This document shows positions 14,693-24,778 of a stretch of 64,000 nucleotides of DNA, piece by piece (the first letter of the stretch is position 1; each line of letters opens with the position of its first letter). The position numbers were made by a program, and so were the translations under genes. Source of the DNA: Halarcobacter anaerophilus (GTDB lineage: Bacteria > Campylobacterota > Campylobacteria > Campylobacterales > Arcobacteraceae); the NCBI RefSeq assembly GCF_006459125.1, contig NZ_CP041070.1, forward strand, positions 2,480,001 to 2,544,000, in the 5' to 3' direction. The notes beneath the pieces were generated by a model, which was not told where the DNA came from, did no database searches, and saw nothing but the letters and a program-made list of their open reading frames with translations.

Positions 14693-16168
14693 ATGAGTAA
14701 AAAAGCAATCTTGATAATTACAGACGGAATTGGATTTAATGAGTCGGAAAAGTATAATGCATTTACCAATGCTAAGACTCCGACATACGATTATCTATTC
14801 AAAAACGTACCCTACTCGTTAATTCACACTTACGGAAAATATGTAGGACTTCCCGACGGACAAATGGGAAACAGTGAAGTAGGACATATGACAATAGGTA
14901 GCGGTAGAGTTTTATACCAAGATTTAGTAAAAATAAATATCTCTATTGAAAATGACACTTTAAAAGATAATAATGTTATAAAAGAGACTATCTCTTCATC
15001 AAATAATATTCATCTAATAGGATTATTGAGTGACGGTGGAGTACACTCTCATATCAATCATATAATGAGTTTAGCAAAAATTGCAAAAAACAGCGGCAAA
15101 AAAGTCTTTATTCATGCAATAACAGACGGAAGAGATGTCGCACCTAATTGTGCAAAAAAATATCTTCAACAAATTATCGATATTTGTGATGATGATATAA
15201 AATTGGCAACAATTGCCGGAAGATATTACTCTATGGATAGAGATAATAGATGGGAAAGAGTTCAAAAAGCTTATGATGCAATAGCATTTGCAACTCCAAA
15301 AACTTCAAAAGAGGTATTTGATTTAATAGATGAGTCTTATAAAAACGAAATCTTTGATGAATTTTTAGTTCCTACAGCCTTTGAAGATTATAAAGGATTA
15401 GAAGAGAATGACGGAGTAATTTTCTGCAATTTCAGAAGCGATAGAATGAGAGAAATCTCAACGGCAATCGCAAGCAGTCAATTTAATGAATTTAAAAGAT
15501 TCGATAAAAAACTAAATATAGCTACAATGACGCAATATGATAAAAATCTTCCTCTTCCCGTAATTTTTCCAAAAGAGACTCCTAAAAACACCCTTGCAGA
15601 AGTAATTTCAAATGCAGGATTAAGCCAACTTCATACGGCAGAAACAGAGAAATATGCCCATGTAACATTTTTCTTTAACGGCGGTGTTGAAGAACCTGTT
15701 TTAAATGAGAGCAGAGTTTTAATACCTTCTCCTAAAGTAGCTACTTATGATCTTCAACCTGAAATGAGTGCACCAAAAGTATCAGAAGCCGTTTTAAAAG
15801 CAATGGAAGAGAGTTACGATTTTATTGTCGTAAATTTTGCAAACGGAGACATGGTCGGACATACAGGTGTTTATGAAGCCGGTATAAAAGCCGTTGAAGC
15901 TGTAGATAAAGAGTTAGGACAAATTATTAAAAAAGCAAAAGAGAAAGATTATAATCTTATTTTAACAAGCGACCACGGAAATTGTGAAATGATGAAAGAT
16001 GAAAAAGGAAAAACCTTAACTAATCACACAGTAGGAGATGTATTCTGCTTCGTTATGGCACAAGGTGTAGATAGAGTAAAAACAGGAAGCTTAAACAATA
16101 TTGCTCCTACTGTTTTAAAACTTATGGAGATAGAAAAGCCAAAAGAGATGGATGAGGCTTTGGTTTAA
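14693..16168 (+). CDS. gpmI: 2,3-bisphosphoglycerate-independent phosphoglycerate mutase
   Basis: Manganese-dependent enzyme interconverting 3- and 2-phosphoglycerate in glycolysis/gluconeogenesis. It belongs to the alkaline phosphatase superfamily: the first metal site is at Asp11 (ITDGIGF), the catalytic serine is Ser61 in GNSEVGHMTIGSGR, the substrate pocket has HAITDGRDVAP, and the second metal set includes TSDHGNCEMM and NHTVGDVF. At 491 residues it is close to the usual 505-515. Its stop overlaps the next start by one base (TAATG), so the ABC ATPase is in the same operon. Confidence 0.97.
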   Translation: MSKKAILIITDGIGFNESEKYNAFTNAKTPTYDYLFKNVPYSLIHTYGKYVGLPDGQMGNSEVGHMTIGSGRVLYQDLVKINISIENDTLKDNNVIKETISSSNNIHLIGLLSDGGVHSHINHIMSLAKIAKNSGKKVFIHAITDGRDVAPNCAKKYLQQIIDICDDDIKLATIAGRYYSMDRDNRWERVQKAYDAIAFATPKTSKEVFDLIDESYKNEIFDEFLVPTAFEDYKGLEENDGVIFCNFRSDRMREISTAIASSQFNEFKRFDKKLNIATMTQYDKNLPLPVIFPKETPKNTLAEVISNAGLSQLHTAETEKYAHVTFFFNGGVEEPVLNESRVLIPSPKVATYDLQPEMSAPKVSEAVLKAMEESYDFIVVNFANGDMVGHTGVYEAGIKAVEAVDKELGQIIKKAKEKDYNLILTSDHGNCEMMKDEKGKTLTNHTVGDVFCFVMAQGVDRVKTGSLNNIAPTVLKLMEIEKPKEMDEALV

Positions 16169-16866
16169 TGACGCAAAAAGTAGATATAAAAAGACTACAA
16201 ATATCAACCGATAAAAAAAATTTAGTCGATCTTTGCTTTGATATAGATGAGGCTACTGCTTTAATCGGTCAAAGCGGAAGCGGCAAATCACTGACGTTGA
16301 AGTCTATTTTAAATCTGCTTCCTTCAAATTTAAAATTAGATTTTGAGGTTGATTCACCTTTTGAATTAAACAGTAATACTATAGGATTTATTCCTCAAAA
16401 TCCGTTTACTTCACTCTCTCCTATGACAAAAATAAAAAATCAATTTTTCTGTTCAGATGAAAAAAAAGAACATTTAATGCAATTTGTCGGTTTAGATAAA
16501 AAACTTTTAGAAAGATTTCCCAATCAATTAAGCGGAGGACAACTTCAAAGAGCGGTTATTGCAATTGCATTTAGCAATGATATAAAACTTCTGCTTTTGG
16601 ATGAACCTACGACAGCACTTGATGAAAAATCAAAACAGACAATTTTAAATCTGCTTCATGACTTACAAAAGAAGTTAAATTTTTTGACTCTTTTTGTGAC
16701 TCATGATATAAACTCTATAAAAAACATTTGTAAAAATATTGTTATTATAAAAGATGGTAAAGTTATTGAGAAAGGAGATACGAAAAGTATCCTTTCAAAT
16801 CCAAAAACTTCTTACACCAAAGAGCTTATAAATTCAACTTTTGAAAATAAGGAATTCAGGAAATAG
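16168..16866 (+). CDS. Orphan ABC transporter ATP-binding protein (peptide/nickel type)
   Basis: A complete ABC ATPase of 232 residues: Walker A GQSGSGKS (34-41), Q-loop IPQNPFTSLSP, signature LSGGQLQRA (121-129), Walker B LLLLDEP (141-147), and H-loop VTHD. The NPFTSLSP segment resembles OppD/DppD/NikD proteins, which carry NPMTSLNP there, but the protein lacks their C-terminal extension. No permease or binding protein is nearby; it is squeezed between gpmI (1-nt overlap) and a class A PBP (2-nt gap). The substrate cannot be read from the sequence. Confidence 0.88.
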   Translation: MTQKVDIKRLQISTDKKNLVDLCFDIDEATALIGQSGSGKSLTLKSILNLLPSNLKLDFEVDSPFELNSNTIGFIPQNPFTSLSPMTKIKNQFFCSDEKKEHLMQFVGLDKKLLERFPNQLSGGQLQRAVIAIAFSNDIKLLLLDEPTTALDEKSKQTILNLLHDLQKKLNFLTLFVTHDINSIKNICKNIVIIKDGKVIEKGDTKSILSNPKTSYTKELINSTFENKEFRK

Positions 16867-16868
16867 AT

Positions 16869-18866
16869 ATGATGAAATACATTTTTACATTCTTGCTTAT
16901 AATCGGTATAGGTATTGCAGGATGGTTATTAAATCTTTATAATGAAATTAGAGGGGATTTGGATAAAGTAGTAAACTACAATCCACCCAAAACAACTCAG
17001 TTTTTTGATAGAGACGGAAAACTTATTGCAAATATATTTAAAAAAGAGCATAGATTATATGTAAAATATGAAGATATCCCGGCAAGAGTTGTCGAAGCTT
17101 TAGTTGCTATAGAAGATACTCACTTTTTTGAACATCATGGTATTAACCCCGATGCAATCAGCAGAGCAATGATAAAAAATATTAAAGCAATGAAATATGT
17201 AGAAGGAGCAAGCACCCTAACCCAGCAACTTATAAAAAGTATTGTATTAACAAGAGAAAAAAAACTAATAAGAAAAATAAAAGAGGCACTTTTAGCTGTA
17301 AGATTAGAAACAATTTTGACAAAAGAGCAAATTCTTGAAAGATATTTAAATCAAGTCTATTTTGGGCACAGCTATTATGGGATTAGAACCGCTGCACAAG
17401 GATATTTTAGAAAAGATTTGTTTGAATTAAATCTAAAAGAGATTGCAATTTTAGTAGGTCTTCCAAAAGCTCCAAGTTTTTACGACCCTACACGAAATCT
17501 AAAATTTACCCTAACAAGAGCAAATCAAGTAATAAGCAGAATGCATACATTAGGCTGGATAAATGATGAAGAGTATAAAGACTCAATAAACTATATTCCT
17601 AAAGTTTATAATGATACTTTAACAAAAAACAAAGCCCCTTATATTGTAGATTATGCAATAAAAATTTTACATAAAGATATCAAAGATATTAGATCAGGCG
17701 GATATAAAATAAACTTGACAATTGATTTGGATGCACAAAAAATTGCAAGAGAAGCCTTAAAATACGGATATGATAGAATTATACAAAGAGATGAAAAGCT
17801 GCAAAAGAATCCAAAAAACAATGTTGACCATGACGGAAACGAAGTTGAAGAAGGATATTTTGTAAATTCATTAAACGGAGCTTTAATCTCAATTGAAAAC
17901 AACACAGGAAAAATATTGGCTATGGTTGGAGGAGTAGATTATAAAGAGTCCTCTTTTAACAGAGTTGTTCAAAGTAGAAGACAACCGGGTTCTTCGGCCA
18001 AACCTTTTTTCTATCAAACAGCACTTGATTTAGGATATTCTCCGGCTTCTCAACTTATAGATATAGGAAGAACCTATAATTATGAAATTGACGGTGAAGA
18101 GAAAAAATGGCAACCTAAAAACTATGGTGGCAAATTCAAAGGTATAATTACCCTAAGAGAATCTCTGGTAAAATCAAGAAACCTTGCAACAATTAATTTA
18201 GTAACAGATGTAGGAATAGATGAAATGTATAAAGGTTTAGAAAACTTTGGAATAACAGGAATGCCAAAAGATCTCTCTATAACCTTGGGTTCTTTTTCAA
18301 TCTCACCTTTTGATTTTAGTAAAGCCTACAGCTCTTTTTCAAATGATGGTATACAAGTAACTCCATATATGATAAATTCAATTACAAATAGCAAAGGTGA
18401 AACTATAAATTTTGAACCGGAAGTAAAATATGTAGACTCTCCTGAACAAATCTATTTAATGAAATCAATTTTAGAAGATGTTGTTTTAAAAGGTACGGGA
18501 AGAAGAGCAAAAGTAAAAGGAATTGAATTAGCAGGTAAAACAGGAACAACCAACAACAATACAGATGCATGGTTTTGTGGATTTTCTCCTACAATTCAAA
18601 CCATTGTATGGTTTGGTAAAGATGATAATACTGCAATGAGAAGAAGTGAAGGTGGAGGAACTACAGCAGCTCCGTCATTCTCTTATTTTTATAAAAAATA
18701 TTTAGAAATTCATCCCGAAATTCAAAGAGAGTTTCAAATGCCTGATAATGTAAAAAGTTCTTATGTGAATGGACATAAAGAGTATTATACACAAACTTCG
18801 CCTCTTCCAAAAACTCAAATGCCTGTTACTAATGAAGCTCCAAACGGAGAAATAATAGAGTTCTAA
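16869..18866 (+). CDS. pbpA: Class A penicillin-binding protein (PBP1A type)
   Basis: Bifunctional murein glycosyltransferase/transpeptidase anchored by an N-terminal helix (residues 3-22). The GT51 domain has catalytic Glu82 in EDTHFFEHHGI and GASTLTQQL near 113-121. The transpeptidase motifs are S375-S-A-K378, S436-R-N438 and K557-T-G559. At 665 residues it is a compact PBP1A lacking large inserted domains. It is the third gene after gpmI and the ABC ATPase, and a strong bidirectional terminator follows. Confidence 0.95.
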   Translation: MMKYIFTFLLIIGIGIAGWLLNLYNEIRGDLDKVVNYNPPKTTQFFDRDGKLIANIFKKEHRLYVKYEDIPARVVEALVAIEDTHFFEHHGINPDAISRAMIKNIKAMKYVEGASTLTQQLIKSIVLTREKKLIRKIKEALLAVRLETILTKEQILERYLNQVYFGHSYYGIRTAAQGYFRKDLFELNLKEIAILVGLPKAPSFYDPTRNLKFTLTRANQVISRMHTLGWINDEEYKDSINYIPKVYNDTLTKNKAPYIVDYAIKILHKDIKDIRSGGYKINLTIDLDAQKIAREALKYGYDRIIQRDEKLQKNPKNNVDHDGNEVEEGYFVNSLNGALISIENNTGKILAMVGGVDYKESSFNRVVQSRRQPGSSAKPFFYQTALDLGYSPASQLIDIGRTYNYEIDGEEKKWQPKNYGGKFKGIITLRESLVKSRNLATINLVTDVGIDEMYKGLENFGITGMPKDLSITLGSFSISPFDFSKAYSSFSNDGIQVTPYMINSITNSKGETINFEPEVKYVDSPEQIYLMKSILEDVVLKGTGRRAKVKGIELAGKTGTTNNNTDAWFCGFSPTIQTIVWFGKDDNTAMRRSEGGGTTAAPSFSYFYKKYLEIHPEIQREFQMPDNVKSSYVNGHKEYYTQTSPLPKTQMPVTNEAPNGEIIEF

Positions 18867-18913
18867 AAAAGGAACTCTTATATAATTTTTTATTAAATTA
18901 AAATCTTGAATAT

Positions 18914-18949
18914 AAAAAAAGGCTAGTCTTTAAAAGACTAGCCTTTTTT
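18914..18949. terminator. Bidirectional terminator between pbpA and glnA
   Basis: GGCTAGTCTT (18921-18930) pairs with AAGACTAGCC (18934-18943) around a 3-nt loop. The stem is flanked by an A-run on the left and a T-run on the right, so each strand reads as stem plus U-tract. It serves the convergent genes pbpA and glnA. Confidence 0.93.
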
Positions 18950-18967
18950 ATTTTAAAGGAGACTTGA

Positions 18968-20395
18968 CTAACAAGAGAAAGTTGATTTAAATTCAAATGC
19001 AGTTGGTCTTGCTTCATCAGGCCAAACTTGTGTTTCGAATTTATAGTGTTGATATGTATCAATCATATCTTTACTAAATACAGGTTGTAAGAAATCGTTA
19101 TCTCTAATTAAAGCTTCTAAAGAACCTCTTAATGTATGAGGCATTTGAGGGATTTTTCTCTCTCTAATTTCATCTAAAGGTAATTCAAATAAATCATCAT
19201 CCATTGGACCGATAGGTTCATATTTATTTTTAATACCGTCTAATCCTGCCATCATCATTGCAGCAAATGCTAAATATGGGCAAGCTGTTGAGTCAGGGAA
19301 TCTCATTTCGATTCTTGTTGCTTTTTCACCTGCTCCGTAAGGAATTCTACAAGATGCAGATCTGTTTTGAGAAGAGTAAGTTAAAATTGAAGGAGCCTCA
19401 AAACCAGGGATTAATCTTTTGTAAGAGTTTGTTGATGCGTTTGTAAATGCCGCAACTGCTCTTGCATGTTTAAAAATACCACCGATATAGTGTCTTGCCA
19501 TTTCACTTAAATTTGCATATTCACCCTCTTTGTAAAATAAGTTTCTTCCGTCTTTCCAAATTGATTGATGTACGTGCATACCGTTACCGTTATCACCGTA
19601 TAAAGGTTTAGGCATAAAAGTACAAGTTTTACCGTTTAAGTGAGCAACCATTTTACAAACATATTTGTATTTTTGAACATTGTCAGCAGCTTCAATTAGG
19701 TCACCGAATACAATTCCGATTTCACCTTGAGCTTGAGCAACTTCGTGGTGTCCTAGAACAACTGTTAATCCAACTTGTTCTAATATTTGCATCATTTCAG
19801 CTCTTAAATCTACCATTGAATCTGTAGGTTGAACAGGGAAATATCCACCTTTTGTTCTTGGTCTATGAGCCATGTTTCCAGTTTCATACTCTTCATCGTC
19901 TGACCAGCAACCTTCGTCAGAATCAACTCTATAGTGAGATTCATTGATTTCATCTTTGATTTTTACATCATCAAATACAAAAAATTCATTTTCAGGTCCA
20001 AAGTAAGCTGCATCTCCAAGTCCTGAATCACTTAAGTGTTTAAGAGCTTTTTTAGCAATAGATCTTGGACATTTTTCATATAATTCACCTTTGTAAATGT
20101 CATAAACATCACAAAATAGTATAATTGTAGAATCAGCAGTAAAAGGGTCCAAAAATGCAGTTTCAACATCAGGTTTTAATAACATATCTGATTTATTAAT
20201 TGGTTGCCACGCATCTACAGATGAACCGTCAAATGGCATACCATTTGTTAAATTATCTTCATTTACAGCACTTAACATATAAGTCAAATGGTGCCACATA
20301 CCTTTCATATCCGTAAATCTAAGATCTACAAATTTAACCTCATTTTCTTCACAATATTTGAAAAATTCTTCAGTATTGTTAACAAATTTTCCCAT
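18968..20395 (-). CDS. glnA: Glutamine synthetase, type I
   Basis: ATP-dependent synthesis of glutamine from glutamate and ammonium; a dodecamer in this family. At 475 residues it has GMPFDGSSV, the metal site [32 protein letters not shown] and the flap region [10 protein letters not shown]. Where GSI-beta enzymes carry the adenylylated tyrosine in NLYDLP, this protein reads DLFELP with Phe403, so regulation by adenylylation appears absent. The same loss is known from Helicobacter pylori. AAGGAG lies just upstream of the ATG. The 135-nt region upstream is AT-rich with no NtrC-type sites that I could see. Confidence 0.97.
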   Translation of the reverse strand: MGKFVNNTEEFFKYCEENEVKFVDLRFTDMKGMWHHLTYMLSAVNEDNLTNGMPFDGSSVDAWQPINKSDMLLKPDVETAFLDPFTADSTIILFCDVYDIYKGELYEKCPRSIAKKALKHLSDSGLGDAAYFGPENEFFVFDDVKIKDEINESHYRVDSDEGCWSDDEEYETGNMAHRPRTKGGYFPVQPTDSMVDLRAEMMQILEQVGLTVVLGHHEVAQAQGEIGIVFGDLIEAADNVQKYKYVCKMVAHLNGKTCTFMPKPLYGDNGNGMHVHQSIWKDGRNLFYKEGEYANLSEMARHYIGGIFKHARAVAAFTNASTNSYKRLIPGFEAPSILTYSSQNRSASCRIPYGAGEKATRIEMRFPDSTACPYLAFAAMMMAGLDGIKNKYEPIGPMDDDLFELPLDEIRERKIPQMPHTLRGSLEALIRDNDFLQPVFSKDMIDTYQHYKFETQVWPDEARPTAFEFKSTFSC

Positions 20396-20530
20396 GTTTT
20401 TAACTCCTTGAAATAATTATGCGTTATTTTATCCAAATAAAGAAAATTTTAGGTAAAACGCCTGTATAAAAAATACACAACAAAATATATTTTATTATCG
20501 ATTTATCAAAAATAAGCTCTATTTAGCTGT

Positions 20531-21331
20531 TTAAAAATTAACTAGTTTTTTATCCCTATTTCTAAAGATAACGCAATTATTATATCCAATTTCTCTTGCA
20601 ATTGCAGTTACACTTTCATACATAAATCCAATTTGTTCAATTTTGTGTGCATCTGAAGAGAATGTGATAGGAATATCTAATTCAAAAGCAAGCTCAAGCA
20701 ACTCTTTTGAAGGGTAAGGTTCATTTATAGGTTTTCTAAATCCGGCACTGTTAATTTCTATAACCATATTAGCTTTTTTTATCTCTTTTAGGGCGTCTAA
20801 AGCTATTGATTTAATATCTTTATCAGGCAAATATTTAAATACTTTAATCAAATCCAAATGTCCGACAATATCAAAAAGTTTACTTTTTGCCATCTCTTTA
20901 ATTGCTGCAAAATATTCACTCCAAATATAATCTATGTTTTTCTCTTTGTATTTACCTATAAATTCAGGATTATCAAAACCCCAAAGTCCGGAACCGTTCT
21001 CTTGTAAAAAATGAACTGAACCTATTAAATAATCAACATTTGATTTTAAAACCTCATCTAACATCAAAGAGTTGTTTTGCATAAAATCTACTTCATATGC
21101 TTTTAAAATTTCTATTTTATCTTTATACTTCTGCTTCAATATTTCAATGTTTTGTTCATACGCATTTTTTTGTGAAATATCCATTCTGTATTTTGGATCA
21201 TAAGGCATCGGTGCATGGTCGGAAAAACCAAAAACATCTATATTTAACTCTATTGCTCTTTGTATATACTCTTGCATTGTTCCTGTTGCATGATTACATA
21301 AAGTTGTATGGTTGTGTAAATCTACTCTCAT
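20531..21331 (-). CDS. PHP-domain phosphatase, histidinol-phosphatase (HisJ/HisK) family
   Basis: 266 residues of PHP-superfamily metallohydrolase. Metal-ligand motifs are HNHTTLCNHA at the N-terminus, FSDHAP near residue 38, the SVHFL block, GHLDLIK near residue 158 and SSDAHK near residue 235. This matches the HisJ/HisK type that removes phosphate from L-histidinol phosphate, though some members act on other phosphoesters. Its ATG overlaps the end of the response regulator by 4 nt, so it is the last gene of the moaD-moaE-regulator operon; no other his gene is near. Confidence 0.82.
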   Translation of the reverse strand: MRVDLHNHTTLCNHATGTMQEYIQRAIELNIDVFGFSDHAPMPYDPKYRMDISQKNAYEQNIEILKQKYKDKIEILKAYEVDFMQNNSLMLDEVLKSNVDYLIGSVHFLQENGSGLWGFDNPEFIGKYKEKNIDYIWSEYFAAIKEMAKSKLFDIVGHLDLIKVFKYLPDKDIKSIALDALKEIKKANMVIEINSAGFRKPINEPYPSKELLELAFELDIPITFSSDAHKIEQIGFMYESVTAIAREIGYNNCVIFRNRDKKLVNF

Positions 21332-22578
21332 CTATATCTTATCCTATTTCTTCCTGTCTCTTTTGCTTCATATAGCCCTTTGTCTGCCTCTTGTAGCATT
21401 ATATCCAATGCATCTGCTTTTTTAAAACTACAACCGATTGAAATAGTAAATTTCAATTTTAAGTCTCCTAGTTCAATCACATTTTCGGCAAACTCTTTTC
21501 TTAGAAGTTCTAATCTCTGTTTTACTAAATCTTCATCTTTATTTTTAAACAAAATACAAAACTCTTCACCGCCTAGTCTTGCTATTAATTCATCTTTTTT
21601 AAAATATTTTCTCAATATTTTTGAAACCTCTTTTAAAGTCAAGTCCCCTATATCATGACCGTAAGTATCATTTATGTTTTTAAATTTATCAATATCAATT
21701 AAAGCTGCAAATAATCTATTTTTCTTTTCATTTGCCTCTTTTAAAATTTTATTTCCCTCTTCAAAGAGATATCTTCTATTATAAAGTTTTGTAAGAAAAT
21801 CTTTATTTGCCCTGTTTTTTAACTCTTCAAAAAGCTCTAAAAGTTCTATATTGGCATTTATTCTTACAAACAGCTCTTCTTGGGTAAACCCTTTATAAAG
21901 AAAATCATTTGCACCGTATTTTAAAAACTTTGAAGCTGTTTGCCTCTCTTTTGTTACTGAAGTTACGATTATAGATAACTCATCTTTAGCATATTTTTTT
22001 CTTACGGTTCTTACTAATTCAAGTCCGTTCATAAAAGGCATATAATAATCCGTTAATATTATCTTGATATCTTTATTCTTCTCTAAAATCTCTAAAGCTT
22101 CTAAACCGTTTGTTGCAGTAAAAACTTCTATTTTGTATCTTTCTATAAGATCTTTTGTATTATCCAAAAAACTTTTTGAGTCATCAACAATAAGCAGTTT
22201 TATTCCATCATTATTTACTATTCTTCTTATAACCGAAATTGCATATTTAAATGAATATAAACCATCTTTTATAACATAATCTACAATATTCTTATTTCTA
22301 TATTTTATCTCATTTTCTACCAATGAAGTGGCAGTTAAAATAACTATAGGAATATTAAACTTCGTAACAAAATCTACAATCTCACCGTTATAAGAATCGG
22401 GCAAACCCAAATCTAAAAGAGCAATATCGAATTTTCCTTTATATTCAAGTAATAGTTTCGCACACTGCTTTACTGAAGAACCTATAACTGTTTTAAAACC
22501 CAATTCATCTTTTATCATTGCCTCAAGTGTACTTGAAACGGATTTACTGTCTTCAATAATTAAAACTCTTTTTGACAT
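21328..22578 (-). CDS. Response regulator with two REC domains and a GGDEF diguanylate cyclase
   Basis: Soluble 416-residue output protein. REC1 (about 1-120) has the phospho-acceptor Asp56 and Lys104; REC2 (about 125-245) has Asp177 and Lys229; both acidic pockets are present (IIEDS, IVDDS). The C-terminal GGDEF domain (about 250-416) has GGEEF at 336-340, so cyclic di-GMP synthesis is expected. The RxxD inhibitory site is not conserved (KKDE at that place). No histidine kinase is adjacent. The architecture resembles PleD, but neither receiver is degenerate. It sits between moaE (1-nt overlap) and the PHP gene. Confidence 0.92.
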   Translation of the reverse strand: MSKRVLIIEDSKSVSSTLEAMIKDELGFKTVIGSSVKQCAKLLLEYKGKFDIALLDLGLPDSYNGEIVDFVTKFNIPIVILTATSLVENEIKYRNKNIVDYVIKDGLYSFKYAISVIRRIVNNDGIKLLIVDDSKSFLDNTKDLIERYKIEVFTATNGLEALEILEKNKDIKIILTDYYMPFMNGLELVRTVRKKYAKDELSIIVTSVTKERQTASKFLKYGANDFLYKGFTQEELFVRINANIELLELFEELKNRANKDFLTKLYNRRYLFEEGNKILKEANEKKNRLFAALIDIDKFKNINDTYGHDIGDLTLKEVSKILRKYFKKDELIARLGGEEFCILFKNKDEDLVKQRLELLRKEFAENVIELGDLKLKFTISIGCSFKKADALDIMLQEADKGLYEAKETGRNRIRYR

Positions 22579-23030
22579 TAGCTTAAAATCCCTGCTCCTT
22601 TTATGGGAGTACTTCTATCTTCGGCATAAACTCGTTTGCCTTTTAGAATATCATATTTCCATATTGGAGCCGATGCTTTAAAATCTTCAACAAACTCATC
22701 GATTAATTCTAAGGCCACTCTTCTTTTAGGGGAGCATACGGCTGCTATATATGAACTTTCATGATTAAGAACATCTCCTTTGCTGTGAGCCATTAAAACT
22801 ATAGCACCTTTGCTTTTTGCTTTTTCTTGCCAGGAATCAAACCAAGAGTTTAATATCGGTTCATAAATATCAAAACTTAAACCCTCAATTTTATTCTCGT
22901 CTCTAACAACTCCTACAAAGGTAATTATCGCACCGTAATTAGAGTTTTTATACTCTTTATACCAGCTGTTAGTTATCTTTTCAACCGGTAAACTTCCCTC
23001 AAAAAGTTGCAATTTTCTATCAATTTCCAT
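22578..23030 (-). CDS. moaE: Molybdopterin synthase catalytic subunit
   Basis: Large subunit of molybdopterin synthase, transferring sulfur from the MoaD C-terminus to precursor Z. 150 residues, the normal size. The family pattern AIITFVGVVRDE, HSKGDV, CSPKRRVALELIDEFV and the catalytic region APIWKYDILKGKRVY with its lysines are present. It starts 25 nt after moaD. Confidence 0.95.
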   Translation of the reverse strand: MEIDRKLQLFEGSLPVEKITNSWYKEYKNSNYGAIITFVGVVRDENKIEGLSFDIYEPILNSWFDSWQEKAKSKGAIVLMAHSKGDVLNHESSYIAAVCSPKRRVALELIDEFVEDFKASAPIWKYDILKGKRVYAEDRSTPIKGAGILS

Positions 23031-23055
23031 TATTCACTCTTTATTTACTATTTTA

Positions 23056-23277
23056 TCATCCCCCGCAAACAGGAGGAAGTAAAGAGACTCTATCTCCGTC
23101 TTTTAAGGCAACATCTTTAGAACAGATTATAGTATCATTTACTGCAACTGCACAATTTTCAAGCCAAGAAGATATTTGGGCATCTTTTTTTAATATTTGG
23201 CTTAACTGTTCTAAACTATTTGCTTCTATTTTTACAGAGTCTTTATTAATTGGTCCTAAAAATTCTACTTTTACCAT
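23056..23277 (-). CDS. moaD: Molybdopterin synthase sulfur-carrier subunit
   Basis: Ubiquitin-like sulfur carrier of 73 residues ending in LLPPVCGG; the terminal Gly-Gly is what becomes the thiocarboxylate. First gene of the operon with moaE. Molybdenum cofactor is needed by the periplasmic nitrate reductases and formate dehydrogenases common in this group, none of which is in the window. Confidence 0.94.
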   Translation of the reverse strand: MVKVEFLGPINKDSVKIEANSLEQLSQILKKDAQISSWLENCAVAVNDTIICSKDVALKDGDRVSLLPPVCGG

Positions 23278-23348
23278 ATTAACCCCTTATTTACTTCAAT
23301 TTAGATATTATATCCAATTAATTTTAATAAAAAGAAGGAGCAAATAAA

Positions 23349-24008
23349 ATGATATTTGCAAAAATAGATTTTATAAATTTACTACCCGTTCATGTCTTTT
23401 TAAAAAAAAGAATTCAATCGTCTCAAATTAAGTCAATTATTAACTATAAGAAATCTTATCCGTCTAAAATAAACAAGAAACTAAAAAAGAGTAAAGTTGA
23501 TTCTGCTTTTGTATCTTCTATTGCATCAAGAGGAGAGAAAAGATTAGATTATGGGATTATCGCAAGAAAAAACGTAAGGTCGGTTTTTTTAATTCCGGGA
23601 AAAGATAAAGAAGATTATCAAAGTCAAACCTCAAATGCCTTGGCAAAAATATTAAATTTGCACGGAGAGGTTTTAATAGGAGATAAGGCTTTAAAATTTT
23701 TCCATGAAAACCCTGATGTTGAAACTATTGATTTAGCCGTAGAATGGGAGAAAAAATTTAATCTTCCTTTTGTTTTTGCAACATTATGTTATAGAAAAAA
23801 CGGTAAAATGTTAAAAAATATAATGAAAGATTTTAAAAAAAGGCAAATAAAAATTCCTCAATATATTTTAAATGAGTATTCAAAAAGATCAAATATTTCA
23901 AATAAAAATATTTTAGAGTATTTAAAACTAATCGATTATGATATAAGAACTAAAGAGAAAAGAGCTATAAAAAAATTTCTTTCACTTACAAAACAAAAAG
24001 GATTTTAA
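23349..24008 (+). CDS. mqnA: Chorismate dehydratase of the futalosine pathway (MqnA family)
   Basis: 219-residue periplasmic-binding-fold enzyme of the MqnA/MqnD family; MqnA dehydrates chorismate to 3-enolpyruvyl-benzoate, the first step of futalosine-route menaquinone synthesis. The N-terminal [13 protein letters not shown] and the [10 protein letters not shown] segment fit the MqnA pattern. AAGGAG lies 7 nt before the ATG. At 219 residues it is shorter than the roughly 270 of some homologues. Its stop overlaps the uppP start by one base. Confidence 0.85.
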   Translation: MIFAKIDFINLLPVHVFLKKRIQSSQIKSIINYKKSYPSKINKKLKKSKVDSAFVSSIASRGEKRLDYGIIARKNVRSVFLIPGKDKEDYQSQTSNALAKILNLHGEVLIGDKALKFFHENPDVETIDLAVEWEKKFNLPFVFATLCYRKNGKMLKNIMKDFKKRQIKIPQYILNEYSKRSNISNKNILEYLKLIDYDIRTKEKRAIKKFLSLTKQKGF

Positions 24009-24778
24009 TGACAGGATTCGACTCTGTTATTTTAGGTATTATTGAAGGGATAACCGAGTTTTTACCTATCTCTTCAACGGGACATTTAATTGTTGCAAGT
24101 AATTTTTTAGGCATTGACCAATCACAAGTTAATAAAGCCTATGAGGTCATAATTCAATTTGCGGCAATTTTAGCTGTAGTTTTAAATTATCCATCTAAAT
24201 TCACCTTTAAACATATAAATTTATGGATTAAAATATTTATTGCTTTTTTACCCATTGCAGCAGTCGGATTTCTTTTTTCAGATCAAATAAAAGCACTCTT
24301 CTCTTTACATATAGTTGCTACTATGTTTATAGTAGGAGGAGTTGTCTTTTTAATTGTTGAAAAATTTTATGATGAATCAAAACACATAACAGCCGATGTA
24401 GAAAAAGTTACATATAAACAATCTTTGTATATAGGGCTTGCACAAATTTTTGCACTAATTCCGGGAACTTCAAGAGCAGGTTCCTCCATAATAGGAGCTA
24501 TGCTTGTAGGTTTAAATAGAAAAGCCAGTGCAGAATTTAGTTTTTTGCTGGCTTTTCCCGTAATGTGTGCAACAACAGGTTATGATCTATTAAAACATCA
24601 TAACGATCTTTTAGTAGGAGCAAATTTTAGCAATCTTATAATCGGTTTTATAACCTCTTTTATTGTTGCTTATATTGCAATAAAACTGTTTTTAAAGTTT
24701 TTAGAAAACTTTACTTTTGTAAGTTTCGGTATATATAGAATCGTTTTCGGTATTCTTTTACTTACCTTGACTAATTAA
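24008..24778 (+). CDS. uppP: Undecaprenyl-diphosphatase (UppP/BacA)
   Basis: Inner-membrane enzyme recycling undecaprenyl pyrophosphate for cell-wall synthesis. 256 residues with about eight membrane segments. Both catalytic motifs are clear: [16 protein letters not shown] near the N-terminus and [10 protein letters not shown] near residue 156. It is cotranscribed with mqnA, and its last 21 nt overlap the end of murG on the opposite strand. Confidence 0.96.
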   Translation: MTGFDSVILGIIEGITEFLPISSTGHLIVASNFLGIDQSQVNKAYEVIIQFAAILAVVLNYPSKFTFKHINLWIKIFIAFLPIAAVGFLFSDQIKALFSLHIVATMFIVGGVVFLIVEKFYDESKHITADVEKVTYKQSLYIGLAQIFALIPGTSRAGSSIIGAMLVGLNRKASAEFSFLLAFPVMCATTGYDLLKHHNDLLVGANFSNLIIGFITSFIVAYIAIKLFLKFLENFTFVSFGIYRIVFGILLLTLTN

